From Deltaproteobacteria bacterium (GTDB lineage: Bacteria; Desulfobacterota; DSM-4660; Desulfatiglandales; Desulfatiglandaceae): DNA of 64,000 nt. Each line of letters opens with the position of its first letter. Position 1 is the first letter of the stretch. Positions 17,005 to 26,651 of this stretch are shown piece by piece. Location of the stretch: assembly GCA_021737785.1 (NCBI GenBank), contig JAIPDI010000004.1:62001-126000 (forward strand), in the 5' to 3' direction. The position numbers and the translations under genes were made by a program. The notes beneath the pieces are model-generated. The model was not told where the DNA came from, did not search any database, and was given only the letters and a program-made list of their open reading frames with translations.

Positions 17005-17934
17005 CTATACGGCCATGCTGTTCCAATGCCCCCGGTTCAGGGGAGTGAAGCCCTTTTGTCGGGCAATGATGTCGAGATGGAGGAGTTCAAAGGGGATGAG
17101 ATCGCTTGGTGGTTTCTCGATCAGTTCGGAGGTATCCAGGCACGTGAGGTATTTGTTACATTTGTGGCATACGTAGACCTTTTCATGGGGCGTTTCCTTG
17201 GCGGCCAGATATTCCAGGGAATCGGCATCTTCGGTGCCGCAATAGGGACAGTGTATCCTGCGCAGCCGCCACTCGTAACTGCACAGGGCGCAGTGGAGCC
17301 ATCGCTGACTCCCATGGGCCATCAGGAATTCCTGCTCCGCTTCGCCCTTCTTGAGAAAACTTGTGTCCGGATAGGCCCCGCAGATGGGGCAGTATCCCCT
17401 GTCCCAGGCAATCCCTTCTACATGCCGGGCCAGGCCGTGGGCCAGCCATTGAAGATAGGGCTTGAATACCTGCTTCAGTTCGATCCGGAGCACGTCCGGT
17501 TCAAGGCCCACTTCTTCTGCCAGTTTTCTTAGAGGCGCGTCCTCATTTCGGAGCAACATCCTCAGCCAGGCAGCCGGGGCCTTGGAATCCTCGACCACAC
17601 TGGAAAACAACTTGGCGCCATCCGCTTTGAGGGGCGGAAAGGCTGTGCCCACGGCAGTCAGCATTTTCTTGACCCCGGCCGTTAGGCCGGGAACCCTCTC
17701 CTGGAATTCCACATCGAAGAGCAATGGGACCCCAGCCGAAAGCCGGGTCGGATCCGGGCGCACTATGCTCGGGGCCGACAGGGCCGCCAGTTCGGTCCTG
17801 AGTTCGGCCCCGGTCATCATGATCCCCATGAAGGCATCCAGGATCTCTTTCAAAACGGGCTTACGTTCCGCCATCGTCTGAATCTGAGTGGCGAGAGAGA
17901 CTACGATATCGCTGTGGGGTGTTGCACTTTCCAT
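17005..17934 (-). CDS. fdhE: Formate dehydrogenase accessory protein FdhE
   Basis: 309 aa from the ATG at 17932-17934, chosen because AGAGGAAA precedes it. The C-terminal half holds four CxxC knuckles characteristic of FdhE rubredoxin-like iron sites: CPICGAYP, CALCSYEW, CPYCGTED and CHKCNKYL. FdhE is a cytoplasmic maturation factor that acts on periplasmic formate dehydrogenases after Mo/W-cofactor insertion. No formate dehydrogenase subunit is in the window. It follows the IclR gene on the same strand after 160 bp and may be transcribed with the molybdenum hydroxylase operon. Confidence 0.92.
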   Translation of the reverse strand: MESATPHSDIVVSLATQIQTMAERKPVLKEILDAFMGIMMTGAELRTELAALSAPSIVRPDPTRLSAGVPLLFDVEFQERVPGLTAGVKKMLTAVGTAFPPLKADGAKLFSSVVEDSKAPAAWLRMLLRNEDAPLRKLAEEVGLEPDVLRIELKQVFKPYLQWLAHGLARHVEGIAWDRGYCPICGAYPDTSFLKKGEAEQEFLMAHGSQRWLHCALCSYEWRLRRIHCPYCGTEDADSLEYLAAKETPHEKVYVCHKCNKYLTCLDTSELIEKPPSDLIPFELLHLDIIARQKGFTPLNRGHWNSMAV

Positions 17935-18094
17935 AAATTTCCTCTGCACATATATAGGCTTTGTGAATCTCGATGTGTGATTGGCAATGAACAACCGCTT
18001 GTAAATGCGTGACGTATTGCCCGGAACCCAAAAAATTCATGTCCCGCTTCATTCGGATAAATGTGTTTCACTGATGAGCATCGCACTTGCCGAC

Positions 18095-18898
18095 CTATTG
18101 CTTTGCCTCAATCACTGACCTCAGTTCATTTGCCGCATCCAGTGTCCCCTGGATGATCTGCGGCATCCTCTCCTTCGACATGGAATCCGTGAATCCGACA
18201 ACCCATACGAGGAGGGGGAGGCCCCTGTGCAGGCCCAGGTATATGGCGAGGGCCTTCACGCCGGCCAGGTATTCTTCGTTATCCAAGGCAAATCCGTCCT
18301 GGCGCACCCTTGCCAGTTCTTTGATATACGCCGTTTCATCCACAATAGAGGCGGAGGTGTATTTTCGAAGCCCCTTTTCTTGAATGACGGCCAGGGCCTG
18401 TGTTTCGCTCAGGGATGCCAGATAGGCCTTCCCGACCGCCCCCGCAAGAAGAGGGATGGTGTCCCCGGGCGAGGAAGAGATGGTCAGCGTTTTTGAGGCC
18501 CTGGCCGCAGCCAGAATGATCCCCCTCGAATCACTCAGCACGCCAAGGAAGACCGTCTCGTTGATACGATTTCGAAGCCGTTCCAGGATCGGCCTGACTT
18601 CAGTGGACATGGCAAAGTAGTTTCGACTCTTGAAGGCCAAATCCATGATGGAGGGGCCGAGAAAGAACTTCTTTCGAAGGGGGGTCTGGTCCAGCGCGCC
18701 GACTGCAACAAGGGCCTGAATCAATCCGTGAGTGGTACTCTTGCTGAATCCGAGGTCCTGGGATATTTCGGCCAGACAAAGCCCGTCCTCAGCCGAGGCG
18801 ACCCTTTGAAGCAGCTGAAACGCCTTTTGAACCGCGGGGGCCCGATAGCCTGTGCCATTTTCGGTTCGCGAGTGACGAGGAGCGATTTCAGGCCCCAT
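18095..18898 (-). CDS. IclR family transcriptional regulator
   Basis: 267 aa. The N-terminal winged helix (about residues 17-80) includes AVQKAFQLLQRVASAEDGLC and the recognition helix GFSKSTTHGLIQALV. The C-terminal IclR effector-binding domain (about 90-265) includes AGAVGKAYLAS and GFALDNEEYLAGVKALA. Its start overlaps the end of the molybdenum hydroxylase large-subunit gene by 11 bp, so it is the last gene of that operon and most likely controls it. IclR proteins often sense aromatic or small organic acids. Confidence 0.92.
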   Translation of the reverse strand: MGPEIAPRHSRTENGTGYRAPAVQKAFQLLQRVASAEDGLCLAEISQDLGFSKSTTHGLIQALVAVGALDQTPLRKKFFLGPSIMDLAFKSRNYFAMSTEVRPILERLRNRINETVFLGVLSDSRGIILAAARASKTLTISSSPGDTIPLLAGAVGKAYLASLSETQALAVIQEKGLRKYTSASIVDETAYIKELARVRQDGFALDNEEYLAGVKALAIYLGLHRGLPLLVWVVGFTDSMSKERMPQIIQGTLDAANELRSVIEAKQ

Positions 18899-21242
18899 TT
18901 TTCTTCTTTTTGAGCGCCATATAAACCCGTTCGGGGGTCAGGGGGAGTTCCCAGATGCGCACACCCGTTGCATTGTAAACCGCATTCAGGATCGCAGGGA
19001 TGGTCGGCATGATCGCCCCTTCCCCCACCTCTTTGGCCCCGAAAGGCCCGTTTGGCTCATTGCTCTCCACAATGATGGCGTCTATGGGGGGCATGTCCAG
19101 GGCAGTCGGGATCTTGTACTCGCCCAGATTGGCATTCAGGATGCGTCCCCTGTCGTCGAATTTGACCTCCTCGAACATGGCCTCCCCCAGTCCCATGGAA
19201 AGGGAGCCCTCCATCTGTGCCTCCACCGAGGTCCGGTTAATGGCAAAGCCGCAGTCATGGGCATCGGTCATCCTGTCCACGGTGACCTTCCCTGTCTCCA
19301 TGTCCACACTGACCTGCACCACCTGGGCCGAGCATCCGTATGCGGGCGAGGTGCCGACCGCGGCCCCCTTGAATTTCCCGCCGAGTTCTCCGGGCCTGTA
19401 TTTGCCCGTCCCCACAATGGTCCCTTTCGCCAGGTAGGCGATTCGTGCGGCCTCCCTGAAGGTAAGGTCGTCACCGGCCGGCTGATCCTTCCAGCCCCGG
19501 TGCTCCTTGATATACCGGGTCCTGATCGGTTCAAAATCAGGCGTCCCCCTTTTGAACACAATCCGCCCCTTTTTGATGTCCATCTCCTCTTTCGGAACAT
19601 CGAGGGCACCGGAGAGGACCTCCAGGACCTGCGCCTTGACACTCTCCGCCGCCATCTTGGTGGCATGACCGGTCATCAGGGTCTGCCTGCTGGAGTATGC
19701 CCCCAGATCCACCCCGAACTCGGTGTCCCCGGAGGATATGGAGACATGATCCAGGGGAACCCCTAACGCCTCTGCCGCGATCATGGCCATGGTGGTATCG
19801 GACCCCTGTCCGATCTCTGCGGAGCCGGTATATACATGGACGGTCCCTCCGTCTTCGCTGAGTTTGACGGTGACCGTGGAGTGATAGGTATCGGATCGAT
19901 AGATCGGGTACCCTGCGCCCGAAACAAAAAACCCGCAGGCCATGCCGATCCCTTTTCCTTTGGGGATTTTTCCCCGTTTTTCATGCCACCCTGACCCGTC
20001 CCGCACCGCCTCGATGCATTCCTTCATGCCGAGGCTGCTCATGTTGAGATCGTTGCAGGTGACATCCCCTGCGGACATCATATTCTTGAGCCGCAGTTCA
20101 ATAGGATCCATGCCCAGTTCTTCGGCAATCACATCCAGCTGCTGTTCCCAGGCCGCCCGGGCCGCCACCCCGCCGTGGCCGCGTTGGGCCCCGCAGGCCG
20201 GTCTGTTGGTATAGACCCGGTAGCCGTCATACTTCATATTGGGGAGTTTGTACGGTCCGCCGAGGAGGGAGCCTGCGTAGTAGACCGTTGCAATGCCGAA
20301 ACTCGCATAGGCGCCGCCCTCCAGATAGCACTCATTTTTGAGGGCCATCAGGGTCCCGTCCTTTTTCACGCCCGTGGTCAGGATATGGATAAACTGGTGG
20401 CGGCCCCTGGAAAAGAGAAATACCTGGTCCCGGTCATAGTTCATCTTGACCGGCTTTCCGGTCTTCATGGAGAGGAGACATGCGGCCAATTCCATCGGGT
20501 TTGCGGCGGCCTTGGGACCGAACCCGCCCCCTACATAGGGTTTGATCACCCGCACCTTGCCCACGGGGAGGCCCATTACCATGGCCACGGTGCGCTGCAC
20601 GTAGTGGGGAACCTGCGTGGAGGTATGCAGGGTTAAATAGCCCAGATGGTTGTAATCCGCCACACACCCGTTGGGCTCCAGGAAGGCACCGTCCTGGCGT
20701 TTGTTCTTGAAGGTATCGGTCCGGATCAGGTCGCACTCCTTAAAGGCAGCCTCAACATCTCCAAACTCCTGGTGGACCTCGGCGCACAAGTTCCGTGGGT
20801 AATCCTCATGGATCACCGGGGCCCCTTCCGCCATGGCCTCTTCGGGGGTGAATACGGCCGGCAGTTCTGCATAATCCACCTTTATCAGGGAGACCGCCTT
20901 CAGGGCGGTCTCCAGGTCCACTGCGGCCACCGCGGCGATCTCGTCCCCCACATAACGCACTTTTTCTTTGCAGAACATGGTTTCATCGTATCGCGCCGGG
21001 CTGACCCCGTATCGGATTGAACCGGCATCCTCTGCCGTCACCACCGATTTGACCCCCGGAAGCCGCTTCGCCTCTGAGATATCGATGTTGAGGATTTTGG
21101 CATGGGGGAGAGGGCTCTGAAGAAGCGCGCCGAACAGCATCCCCGGCATGCGCAGGTCATCGATGTATTTGGCCCGTCCTGTGGCCTTGTCCGGGGCATC
21201 CAGTCTGGGCGCCCGGGTATTGATCACGTCATACTCAGTCAT
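18888..21242 (-). CDS. Molybdenum hydroxylase, large molybdopterin subunit (xanthine dehydrogenase family)
   Basis: 784 aa, full length. The N-terminal aldehyde-oxidase a/b-hammerhead domain (about residues 15-125) starts RLDAPDKATGRAKYIDDL. The cofactor-binding domains follow, with YVGGGFGPKAAANPMELAA and RGHGGVAARAAWEQQLD, then the C-terminal GAKEVGEGA with the catalytic Glu. The enzyme hydroxylates or dehydroxylates an aromatic or heterocyclic carbon using a Mo-pterin centre. It forms a heterotrimer with the next two upstream genes. The RGHG motif resembles hydroxybenzoyl-CoA reductase-type proteins, but the substrate is open. Confidence 0.92.
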   Translation of the reverse strand: MTEYDVINTRAPRLDAPDKATGRAKYIDDLRMPGMLFGALLQSPLPHAKILNIDISEAKRLPGVKSVVTAEDAGSIRYGVSPARYDETMFCKEKVRYVGDEIAAVAAVDLETALKAVSLIKVDYAELPAVFTPEEAMAEGAPVIHEDYPRNLCAEVHQEFGDVEAAFKECDLIRTDTFKNKRQDGAFLEPNGCVADYNHLGYLTLHTSTQVPHYVQRTVAMVMGLPVGKVRVIKPYVGGGFGPKAAANPMELAACLLSMKTGKPVKMNYDRDQVFLFSRGRHQFIHILTTGVKKDGTLMALKNECYLEGGAYASFGIATVYYAGSLLGGPYKLPNMKYDGYRVYTNRPACGAQRGHGGVAARAAWEQQLDVIAEELGMDPIELRLKNMMSAGDVTCNDLNMSSLGMKECIEAVRDGSGWHEKRGKIPKGKGIGMACGFFVSGAGYPIYRSDTYHSTVTVKLSEDGGTVHVYTGSAEIGQGSDTTMAMIAAEALGVPLDHVSISSGDTEFGVDLGAYSSRQTLMTGHATKMAAESVKAQVLEVLSGALDVPKEEMDIKKGRIVFKRGTPDFEPIRTRYIKEHRGWKDQPAGDDLTFREAARIAYLAKGTIVGTGKYRPGELGGKFKGAAVGTSPAYGCSAQVVQVSVDMETGKVTVDRMTDAHDCGFAINRTSVEAQMEGSLSMGLGEAMFEEVKFDDRGRILNANLGEYKIPTALDMPPIDAIIVESNEPNGPFGAKEVGEGAIMPTIPAILNAVYNATGVRIWELPLTPERVYMALKKKKNGA

Positions 21243-21272
21243 GTTACATCTCCTCTTGTGCTCGTTGTTCGG

Positions 21273-21746
21273 TCAGGATATGGGTCCCCGGTCCTTGACG
21301 CTCGCTATCGCCTCCACGATTTTCTGGTAGCCGGTGCACCGGCAGAGGTTTCCTGATATGGCCGATCGAATCTCTTTTTCGTCGGCATCCGGATTTTGAT
21401 CGAGAAGGCTTTTGGCGGAGAGAATCATGCCGGAGGTGCAAAAACCGCACTGAACCGCGCCTTTCTCCACAAAAGACTGCTGAATAGGATGAAGCCCCTG
21501 ATCCGTTTCCAGGCCTTCGATAGTCAAGATGGTTTTGCCGTCGGCCTGGACCGCCAGGACCAGGCAGGAATTAACGGTTTTTCCGTCCAATATCACCGTG
21601 CAGGTGCCGCATTCTCCCACCTCGCATCCCTTCTTGGTGCCGGTCAGCCCGATCTCTTCCCGGATGACATCCGCCAGGGTCCGGTTAGGTTCCACCGCTA
21701 TTTCGTAGATTTTGTCATTAACGTTCAGACGTATGAGCCTTTTCAT
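21273..21746 (-). CDS. Molybdenum hydroxylase, small 2Fe-2S subunit
   Basis: 157 aa from the ATG at 21746, which follows GGAGGAG; an alternative ATG at 21761 overlaps the upstream stop. The plant-ferredoxin-type cluster is bound by GCEVGECGTCTVILDG with a later Cys in NSCLVLA. The second cluster is bound by QCGFCTSGMI and GNLCRCTGYQKI. This is the electron-transfer subunit linking the Mo centre to FAD. The length is normal for the family. Confidence 0.94.
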   Translation of the reverse strand: MKRLIRLNVNDKIYEIAVEPNRTLADVIREEIGLTGTKKGCEVGECGTCTVILDGKTVNSCLVLAVQADGKTILTIEGLETDQGLHPIQQSFVEKGAVQCGFCTSGMILSAKSLLDQNPDADEKEIRSAISGNLCRCTGYQKIVEAIASVKDRGPIS

Positions 21747-21760
21747 AGTGATCTCCTCCA

Positions 21761-22639
21761 TTAGCGGGACCCTGCCCGTTTAAGCGCCATATTCAATGCC
21801 CTTCGGGTCAGCACGGCCACCATGTCGCGCCGGTATTCGGCCGATCCTCTGAAGTCATCAATCGGTTGCGCATCTCCGGCGGCAGCCTCTCCTGCCCGGG
21901 CAAAGAGCGGTTCAGAGGGCATTTGGCCTCCAAGGACGTCTTCTGCGGACTGAGACCGGATCGGGGTGGGTCCCACGGATCCGAGGATAACGCGGGCCTT
22001 ACTGATGGGGCCGTCAGAGCCATCCAAGGAAATAAACGCAGCCACATTCACCAAGGAAATTTCAAAGGTTTGTCTGAGGCCCAGCTTGACATAGCTGTCG
22101 CCGTAATGCCCCTGGGGCGCCTCGATGACAATTCTTGTCAGAATTTCATCGGGGTCCATGACGGTCTTGCCCGGTGCCTTGAAAAAATCGTTCAGATCAA
22201 CGGATCGTTCCCCGGAGGTCTTCATCAACACCGCCCTGGCTCCATAGGCCATCAGGGGCGGGGGGAGGTCCGCAGCAGGTCTCGCCGAGACCACGTTTCC
22301 GGATATGGTGGCAAGGTTCCGGATCAATGGCGAGCCGAGGACCCTCGCCCCTTGGGCAAGGGCGGCGAACTTCTTTTCAACGGCATCGGAACCGGCAATC
22401 TCGGCGGCGGTCACACAGGCGCCGATTTCCAGAAGGCCGTTTTCCCGGACAATGCCCTTTAAATCGTCGATCTTTGCAAGCGAGACCACATGGTCCGGCC
22501 GAATCAGGTTCTTCTTCATATTGACGATCAGGTCTGTTCCCCCTGCGATGGGGCGGGCCTTCTCCCTCAACCGGCCCATGATCTCGCAGGCCTCGGACAC
22601 GGTAGTCGGCTCATGAAACTCAAAATGGGGTAATAGCAC
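21761..22639 (-). CDS. Molybdenum hydroxylase, medium FAD-binding subunit
   Basis: 292 aa. FAD-binding motif ARPIAGGTDLIVNMK sits near residue 30, and the second motif LIRNLATISGNVVSARPAADLPP near residue 105. The C-terminal CO-dehydrogenase flavoprotein domain follows. At 292 residues there is no room for the approximately 40-residue 4Fe-4S insertion of 4-hydroxybenzoyl-CoA reductase beta subunits, and I see no extra Cys cluster. The operon therefore encodes a conventional hydroxylase rather than that reductase. The stop overlaps the following start region. Confidence 0.92.
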   Translation of the reverse strand: MLLPHFEFHEPTTVSEACEIMGRLREKARPIAGGTDLIVNMKKNLIRPDHVVSLAKIDDLKGIVRENGLLEIGACVTAAEIAGSDAVEKKFAALAQGARVLGSPLIRNLATISGNVVSARPAADLPPPLMAYGARAVLMKTSGERSVDLNDFFKAPGKTVMDPDEILTRIVIEAPQGHYGDSYVKLGLRQTFEISLVNVAAFISLDGSDGPISKARVILGSVGPTPIRSQSAEDVLGGQMPSEPLFARAGEAAAGDAQPIDDFRGSAEYRRDMVAVLTRRALNMALKRAGSR

Positions 22640-22660
22640 TTTCTTCTCCTGCAGTTAGTG

Positions 22661-23470
22661 TTAATATCCGGAATGCCGCTTCTTAATCGATTGCGGGTCC
22701 GTGGCCATCTTGCCTGGAAAACCTGTCTGCATATCCCTCAGTTGGAGGGCTTGCTGGAATTCATTGCCCAGCTTACAGAATATGCTGGTATCAAACCGGC
22801 AGAGTTTCGACTCGAGGAGTTTCTTGTCGGCATCCCCTGCGTGCTGCATCCATTGATGAAAATCAAGACCCCTTGGGAAATAGGCCGAGGCAAGAAATCC
22901 GGTGAGATCTGCTATCTTCCTCGTACGGTCCATGACGGAATCCAGGTATTGAAGTGAAACGATCCCTGAATCTCGCAATCTGTCGTAGAGGTGCGGCAAT
23001 AAAGGTCTTTTCTCAATTTCGATGATGGTCGCATCCCTGAACCAGGCGATAACGCCCTCTCGTGTGTCTGCAACATCGGCAAATTGTTCTGTCAGACCCA
23101 TGTGCCGTTCTTTTACCACAGGCCCCGGAAGCCCTCGGATATGGACCAGTATTAGCCTCGGATTGAACAGGAGATCGCCCACCCCCTGCACCTCATTCTG
23201 ATCCGCATAGTTGCCCGCACACAGCAGACCCAGCTCGTTGATGCGGGCAAGGGTCAGCCCGTAGGCCGCATCCGCATCGTGCTCGCACCCGATCTCCTCA
23301 AGTTCGTTCAGCCGCTCTTCCAAAAGGGGCTCGTTGAACCTGCTCAGATGTGCGTCCTTATCCAATAGGGCATTCAGCTTCACCAGACGCCGCACATATT
23401 CCCTGGCAGGCCTTCCATCTAAAAACCGGGTATCCGGTAAGCGGCTATAGAAATTCTCTACCACAACCAT
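22661..23470 (-). CDS. Unrecognised 269-aa protein leading the molybdenum hydroxylase operon
   Basis: It starts behind GGAGGGAGATGACAG. It is soluble, has no signal peptide, is rich in Asp/Glu/Leu and looks mostly helical: REYVRRLVKLNALLDKDAHL, EERLNELEEIGCEHDADAAY. A hydrophobic middle reads LILVHIRGLPGPVV. Cys residues are scattered (about 83, 105, 227 and 234) without a metal motif. I do not recognise a family. It ends 21 bp before the FAD-subunit gene, so it is co-transcribed and may be an accessory or maturation factor or an enzyme of the same pathway. Confidence 0.7.
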   Translation of the reverse strand: MVVVENFYSRLPDTRFLDGRPAREYVRRLVKLNALLDKDAHLSRFNEPLLEERLNELEEIGCEHDADAAYGLTLARINELGLLCAGNYADQNEVQGVGDLLFNPRLILVHIRGLPGPVVKERHMGLTEQFADVADTREGVIAWFRDATIIEIEKRPLLPHLYDRLRDSGIVSLQYLDSVMDRTRKIADLTGFLASAYFPRGLDFHQWMQHAGDADKKLLESKLCRFDTSIFCKLGNEFQQALQLRDMQTGFPGKMATDPQSIKKRHSGY

Positions 23471-24344
23471 CTGTCATCTCCCTCCAACTCCAATAGGGAT
23501 GCCCCGGATCACCGTCTGACGCCCACCATTCTTTTCTGTTGACCCGGCTTCTTGCGGCGGTGTCAGGTTGTCGCAGGTGCCAAGCTACAGAGTTATGAAT
23601 TGGCGGAATAAATTGTCAATATGACACTTGTTAAGTATTCATAAATATCTAATATAAACCTATACTAACTAAAAAGCCATATTTCGGATATGATATATGC
23701 AAAAATAAAAATGCCTGTCAAGCAAAAAATCATCGCCATGGATTAGGGCGTTAACTTTGGGTCGAGCTGGCCAGGACAAACGGAATCCGATGCCTGGTAT
23801 GGCAGCCGGCATAACACGCCAGCATCCTCAAGAGCATTTTTGCCACGCCGGGAATCATTCTGGCTGGCATTCGAACGAAAACCGGTAAATTAATGAGTCC
23901 GATATTGATTAGGCGGGTTTAATAAAACTAAATTTAGATATTTTTTTGCGTTACTTTTTTCTTTTAATAGGCAGCCCTGTCTTATGTTTGGATCTCCATT
24001 GTTTGGGTGAATGGTCTTGTCTTAGAGGATGATCACCCCGGAAAGGTCAAAATCCGGGAGGTCCCCATGGCCTTGATATTTGTAGAAGGGCCATGCTCTC
24101 AATAATGGAAGTTCTTTTTAGAGATTAATTGTTATTAATAGTAGTTATTAGGCTTAGACAATTTTTATTTCTAAATACATTGACAACATATGATGCTAGG
24201 TCCTAACATGCGCCTCCAAAAAAAGGCGCTCCACAAAAGGAACCCGCATCATGGACAAACGGCTTTCCTGAGTCCTCAGTTCCATAAAGGTGTTTGATTT
24301 TTGAAAGGACCGATTTTTATAAAACGCAACATGGAGGTCTGGTT
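23471..24344. other. 874-bp divergent intergenic region, partly AT-rich, with clustered hairpins
   Basis: It separates the minus-strand hydroxylase operon from modABC. AT-rich tracts at 23600-23720 and 24110-24190 are probable promoter zones. At 24005-24097 three inverted repeats are packed: GGGTGA/TCACCC (24005-24010 with 24033-24038), CCCGGA/TCCGGG (24037-24042 with 24053-24058) and CATGGCC/GGCCATG (about 24066-24094). I cannot match a ModE box or the Moco riboswitch consensus. Confidence 0.4.
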
Positions 24345-25103
24345 ATGAAAAAATGTTTCTGGTGTTACGTGTTGATCCTGATTTTTTTGTCGGGAAGTGT
24401 TTGCCCAGTTGCCTTTGCCGGGGAGGAAGAATTAACCACATACGTGGCAGCCGGCTTGAAAAAACCGATGGATGTGGTCATCGAGAATTTTCGAAAGGAA
24501 AATGAAAACATCAAGGTGGTAGCCAATTATGCCTCTTCGGGGTCGCTTTATGCCCAGATCAGAGAGGGACAACCCTGCGACCTCTATTTCAGCGCCGACT
24601 GGCTGTATATCGAAAAGATCAAAAAGGATCGGAAACTGGCCGAGGGAATGAAGTTCTTAAAGGACCATGAAGTCCTGATCGTTTCCAAGACAGGAGAAGG
24701 AAAGGTCAAATCCGTCAAGGATTTGACCAGAAAGGGCGTTGTCCTGGTCATTGCCGACCCCCAGGCTCCGAATGGGGCCTATGCGGAGAGGGCCTTGAAA
24801 AACCTGGGCATCTGGGAAGAGATCAATGCCGCGGGCATTTTGAAGGCGCGGCCTTCCACCGTACACCAGGTGGCCATCATGGTGAAGGAAGACCAGGCGG
24901 ACGCGGCCATCATTTTCCAGAGCGTGGCAAAGGGCCATAAACTCAAAATCGTGGAAATGATCTCCCTGGATCTCACCGGTGAGATCATTTTCGCCGCGGC
25001 CATCATCAAGGGCGGGAATCAAAAACTGGCAAAGGAGTTTTACGATTTTGCCCGCCGCCATATAGCGGTGTTTACCCAATACGGATGGCAACCGTATGAA
25101 TAA
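24345..25103 (+). CDS. modA: Molybdate ABC transporter, periplasmic binding protein ModA
   Basis: 252 aa from the ATG at 24345, after GGAGGT. The signal peptide is cleaved near VAFAGEE. The mature protein follows the ModA pattern: LTTYVAAGLKKPMDVVIENF, NYASSGSLYAQIREGQPCDL, ADPQAPNGAYAERALKNLG and STVHQVAIMVKEDQADAAII. These supply the oxyanion-binding Ser and backbone residues for molybdate or tungstate. Its stop overlaps modB by 8 bp. It is the first gene of a modABC operon. Confidence 0.92.
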   Translation: MKKCFWCYVLILIFLSGSVCPVAFAGEEELTTYVAAGLKKPMDVVIENFRKENENIKVVANYASSGSLYAQIREGQPCDLYFSADWLYIEKIKKDRKLAEGMKFLKDHEVLIVSKTGEGKVKSVKDLTRKGVVLVIADPQAPNGAYAERALKNLGIWEEINAAGILKARPSTVHQVAIMVKEDQADAAIIFQSVAKGHKLKIVEMISLDLTGEIIFAAAIIKGGNQKLAKEFYDFARRHIAVFTQYGWQPYE

Positions 25104-25881
25104 ATTGAATAAAAATATCGTTGCGGTGCTTTTCACGCCGCTGTTTTTATTGCTGATCGTTTACCCCCTGATCGCCCTTCTGGCGCGCCTGGAATGGACA
25201 GGCACCCTGAAGACTTTTGCGGACAGCTATTTCTGGTTAAGCGTTCGGAACACCCTTTGTGCCGGCCTGCTGGCCGCCCTTCTAAGTCTGGTCCTGGCCG
25301 TCGGCTTTGGCTATTGCTATCTATTTTTAAGGCACACCCTGATCTACAAGGTGGCCAACTTGATGAATGACCTGCCCATTGCCCTCCCCCATACAGTAGC
25401 CGGTCTGACCCTTCTGATAGCCTTCGGCAGGAAGAACTTCGGTTTTATCGGAGAGACCGGCCTGGCATTCACCCTGGTGGCGGTGGTGCTGGCCATGTTT
25501 TTTGTATCCTATCCGCTGGCGGCCCGGACCGTGGCCTCCGGAATGGACAAAATGGAAACGGAAATGATCGATGTCGCAAGAACTCTGGGAGATACACCGG
25601 TCAAGGCCTACTTTCGGGTGGTCCTCCCCACGCTGGGGGAGGCATTGTTTTCCGGCTTTGTGCTGGCCTTTTCCCGTTCCTTAAGCGAATTCGCCGCTGT
25701 TGTCATGTTCGGGGGGAACTTGCCGGGAAGCACCCAGGTGCTCGCCTCCTATGTCTTTACCAAAGTGGAGGAAGGGGAACTGGAAATGGCGGTCACGGCC
25801 AGCGCCTTTTGTATCTTTCTTTCTCTATTGATTGTGGCGGCCCTGAGCCTGAGGAGGAGGGTGTGGCATGCTAAAGGTTGA
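25096..25881 (+). CDS. modB: Molybdate ABC transporter permease ModB
   Basis: 261 aa with five or six membrane helices. The cytoplasmic EAA loop reads MIDVARTLGDTPVKAYFRVV, the coupling helix for ModC. DLPIALPHTVAGLTLLIAFG resembles ModB/CysT permeases, and the late segment SEFAAVVMFGGNLPGSTQVL is typical of ModB. It overlaps modA by 8 bp and modC by 14 bp. Confidence 0.92.
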   Translation: MNKLNKNIVAVLFTPLFLLLIVYPLIALLARLEWTGTLKTFADSYFWLSVRNTLCAGLLAALLSLVLAVGFGYCYLFLRHTLIYKVANLMNDLPIALPHTVAGLTLLIAFGRKNFGFIGETGLAFTLVAVVLAMFFVSYPLAARTVASGMDKMETEMIDVARTLGDTPVKAYFRVVLPTLGEALFSGFVLAFSRSLSEFAAVVMFGGNLPGSTQVLASYVFTKVEEGELEMAVTASAFCIFLSLLIVAALSLRRRVWHAKG

Positions 25882-26545
25882 AAGGGTTGACAAGAGCTTC
25901 CCCCCCCGACAGGTGCTCCGGGGAGTCTCCCTGACTGTGGATTCTGAAATCAGGGTGATCATCGGCCTGAATGGCGGTGGCAAGTCTACATTGTTGAAGA
26001 TCATAGCAGGGATCTGGGAGGCCGACTCCGGCAATGTCTATATCGACGGCAAAGATGTGACGGACTTAAGCCCGGAAGACCGGGAAATCGGATACGTGCC
26101 TCAGCATCCGGCCCTTTTCAGGCATTTGACCGTGAAGGAAAACATCTATTATGCCCTCAGAAACGGCCGCGGGGCAGTCGAAGAGGGAGACCGATTGACA
26201 AGGATGTTGGGTCTGGGAGAGGTCCTGGACAAGAAGCCCGGCGTTCTGAGCGGGGGCTATCAGAGCCGGGTCTCCTTGGCCAGGGCCCTGGCCTCCCGGC
26301 CGAAGGTCATGCTTTTTGACGAGCCCCTGAGCGACCTGGATCTGGCGATCAAGGAACATCTGCTGCCCGAATTCAAAATGGTGCTGAAGGCACTGGGGAT
26401 GCCGGTTTTATATGTCACTCACGATCCGAGGGAAGCCGGCCTGGTGGGGGACAGTTTTTCGGCCCTGGTACAGGGAGAAATTAAGGAGATTCATTCCGCG
26501 GATGAGGCCTTCGATTTGATCAAAGCCGATTATGTTTCCGGCTGA
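25868..26545 (+). CDS. modC: Molybdate ABC transporter ATPase ModC, without regulatory domain
   Basis: 225 aa, ATPase domain only: Walker [12 protein letters not shown]-loop [10 protein letters not shown], signature [15 protein letters not shown], Walker [13 protein letters not shown] and H-loop YVTHD. Classical ModC is about 350 residues with a C-terminal molybdate-binding MOP domain that inhibits transport. Here it is absent, so feedback control must lie elsewhere. It is the last gene of modABC. Confidence 0.9.
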   Translation: MLKVERVDKSFPPRQVLRGVSLTVDSEIRVIIGLNGGGKSTLLKIIAGIWEADSGNVYIDGKDVTDLSPEDREIGYVPQHPALFRHLTVKENIYYALRNGRGAVEEGDRLTRMLGLGEVLDKKPGVLSGGYQSRVSLARALASRPKVMLFDEPLSDLDLAIKEHLLPEFKMVLKALGMPVLYVTHDPREAGLVGDSFSALVQGEIKEIHSADEAFDLIKADYVSG

Positions 26546-26651
26546 CCGCCGCACGGTGTGGGTAGAGGCGATGGCCCAGGTGAAACGAGGGCAAGGGGAA
26601 CAACTGAAAATCCAAAATTCTAATGATTATCCAATAAAGGAGGATCAGATC

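Noticed and set aside
21761-22639. Assignment of the molybdenum hydroxylase as 4-hydroxybenzoyl-CoA reductase
   Set aside because: The FAD subunit lacks the extra iron-sulfur insertion, so only the general family is supported.
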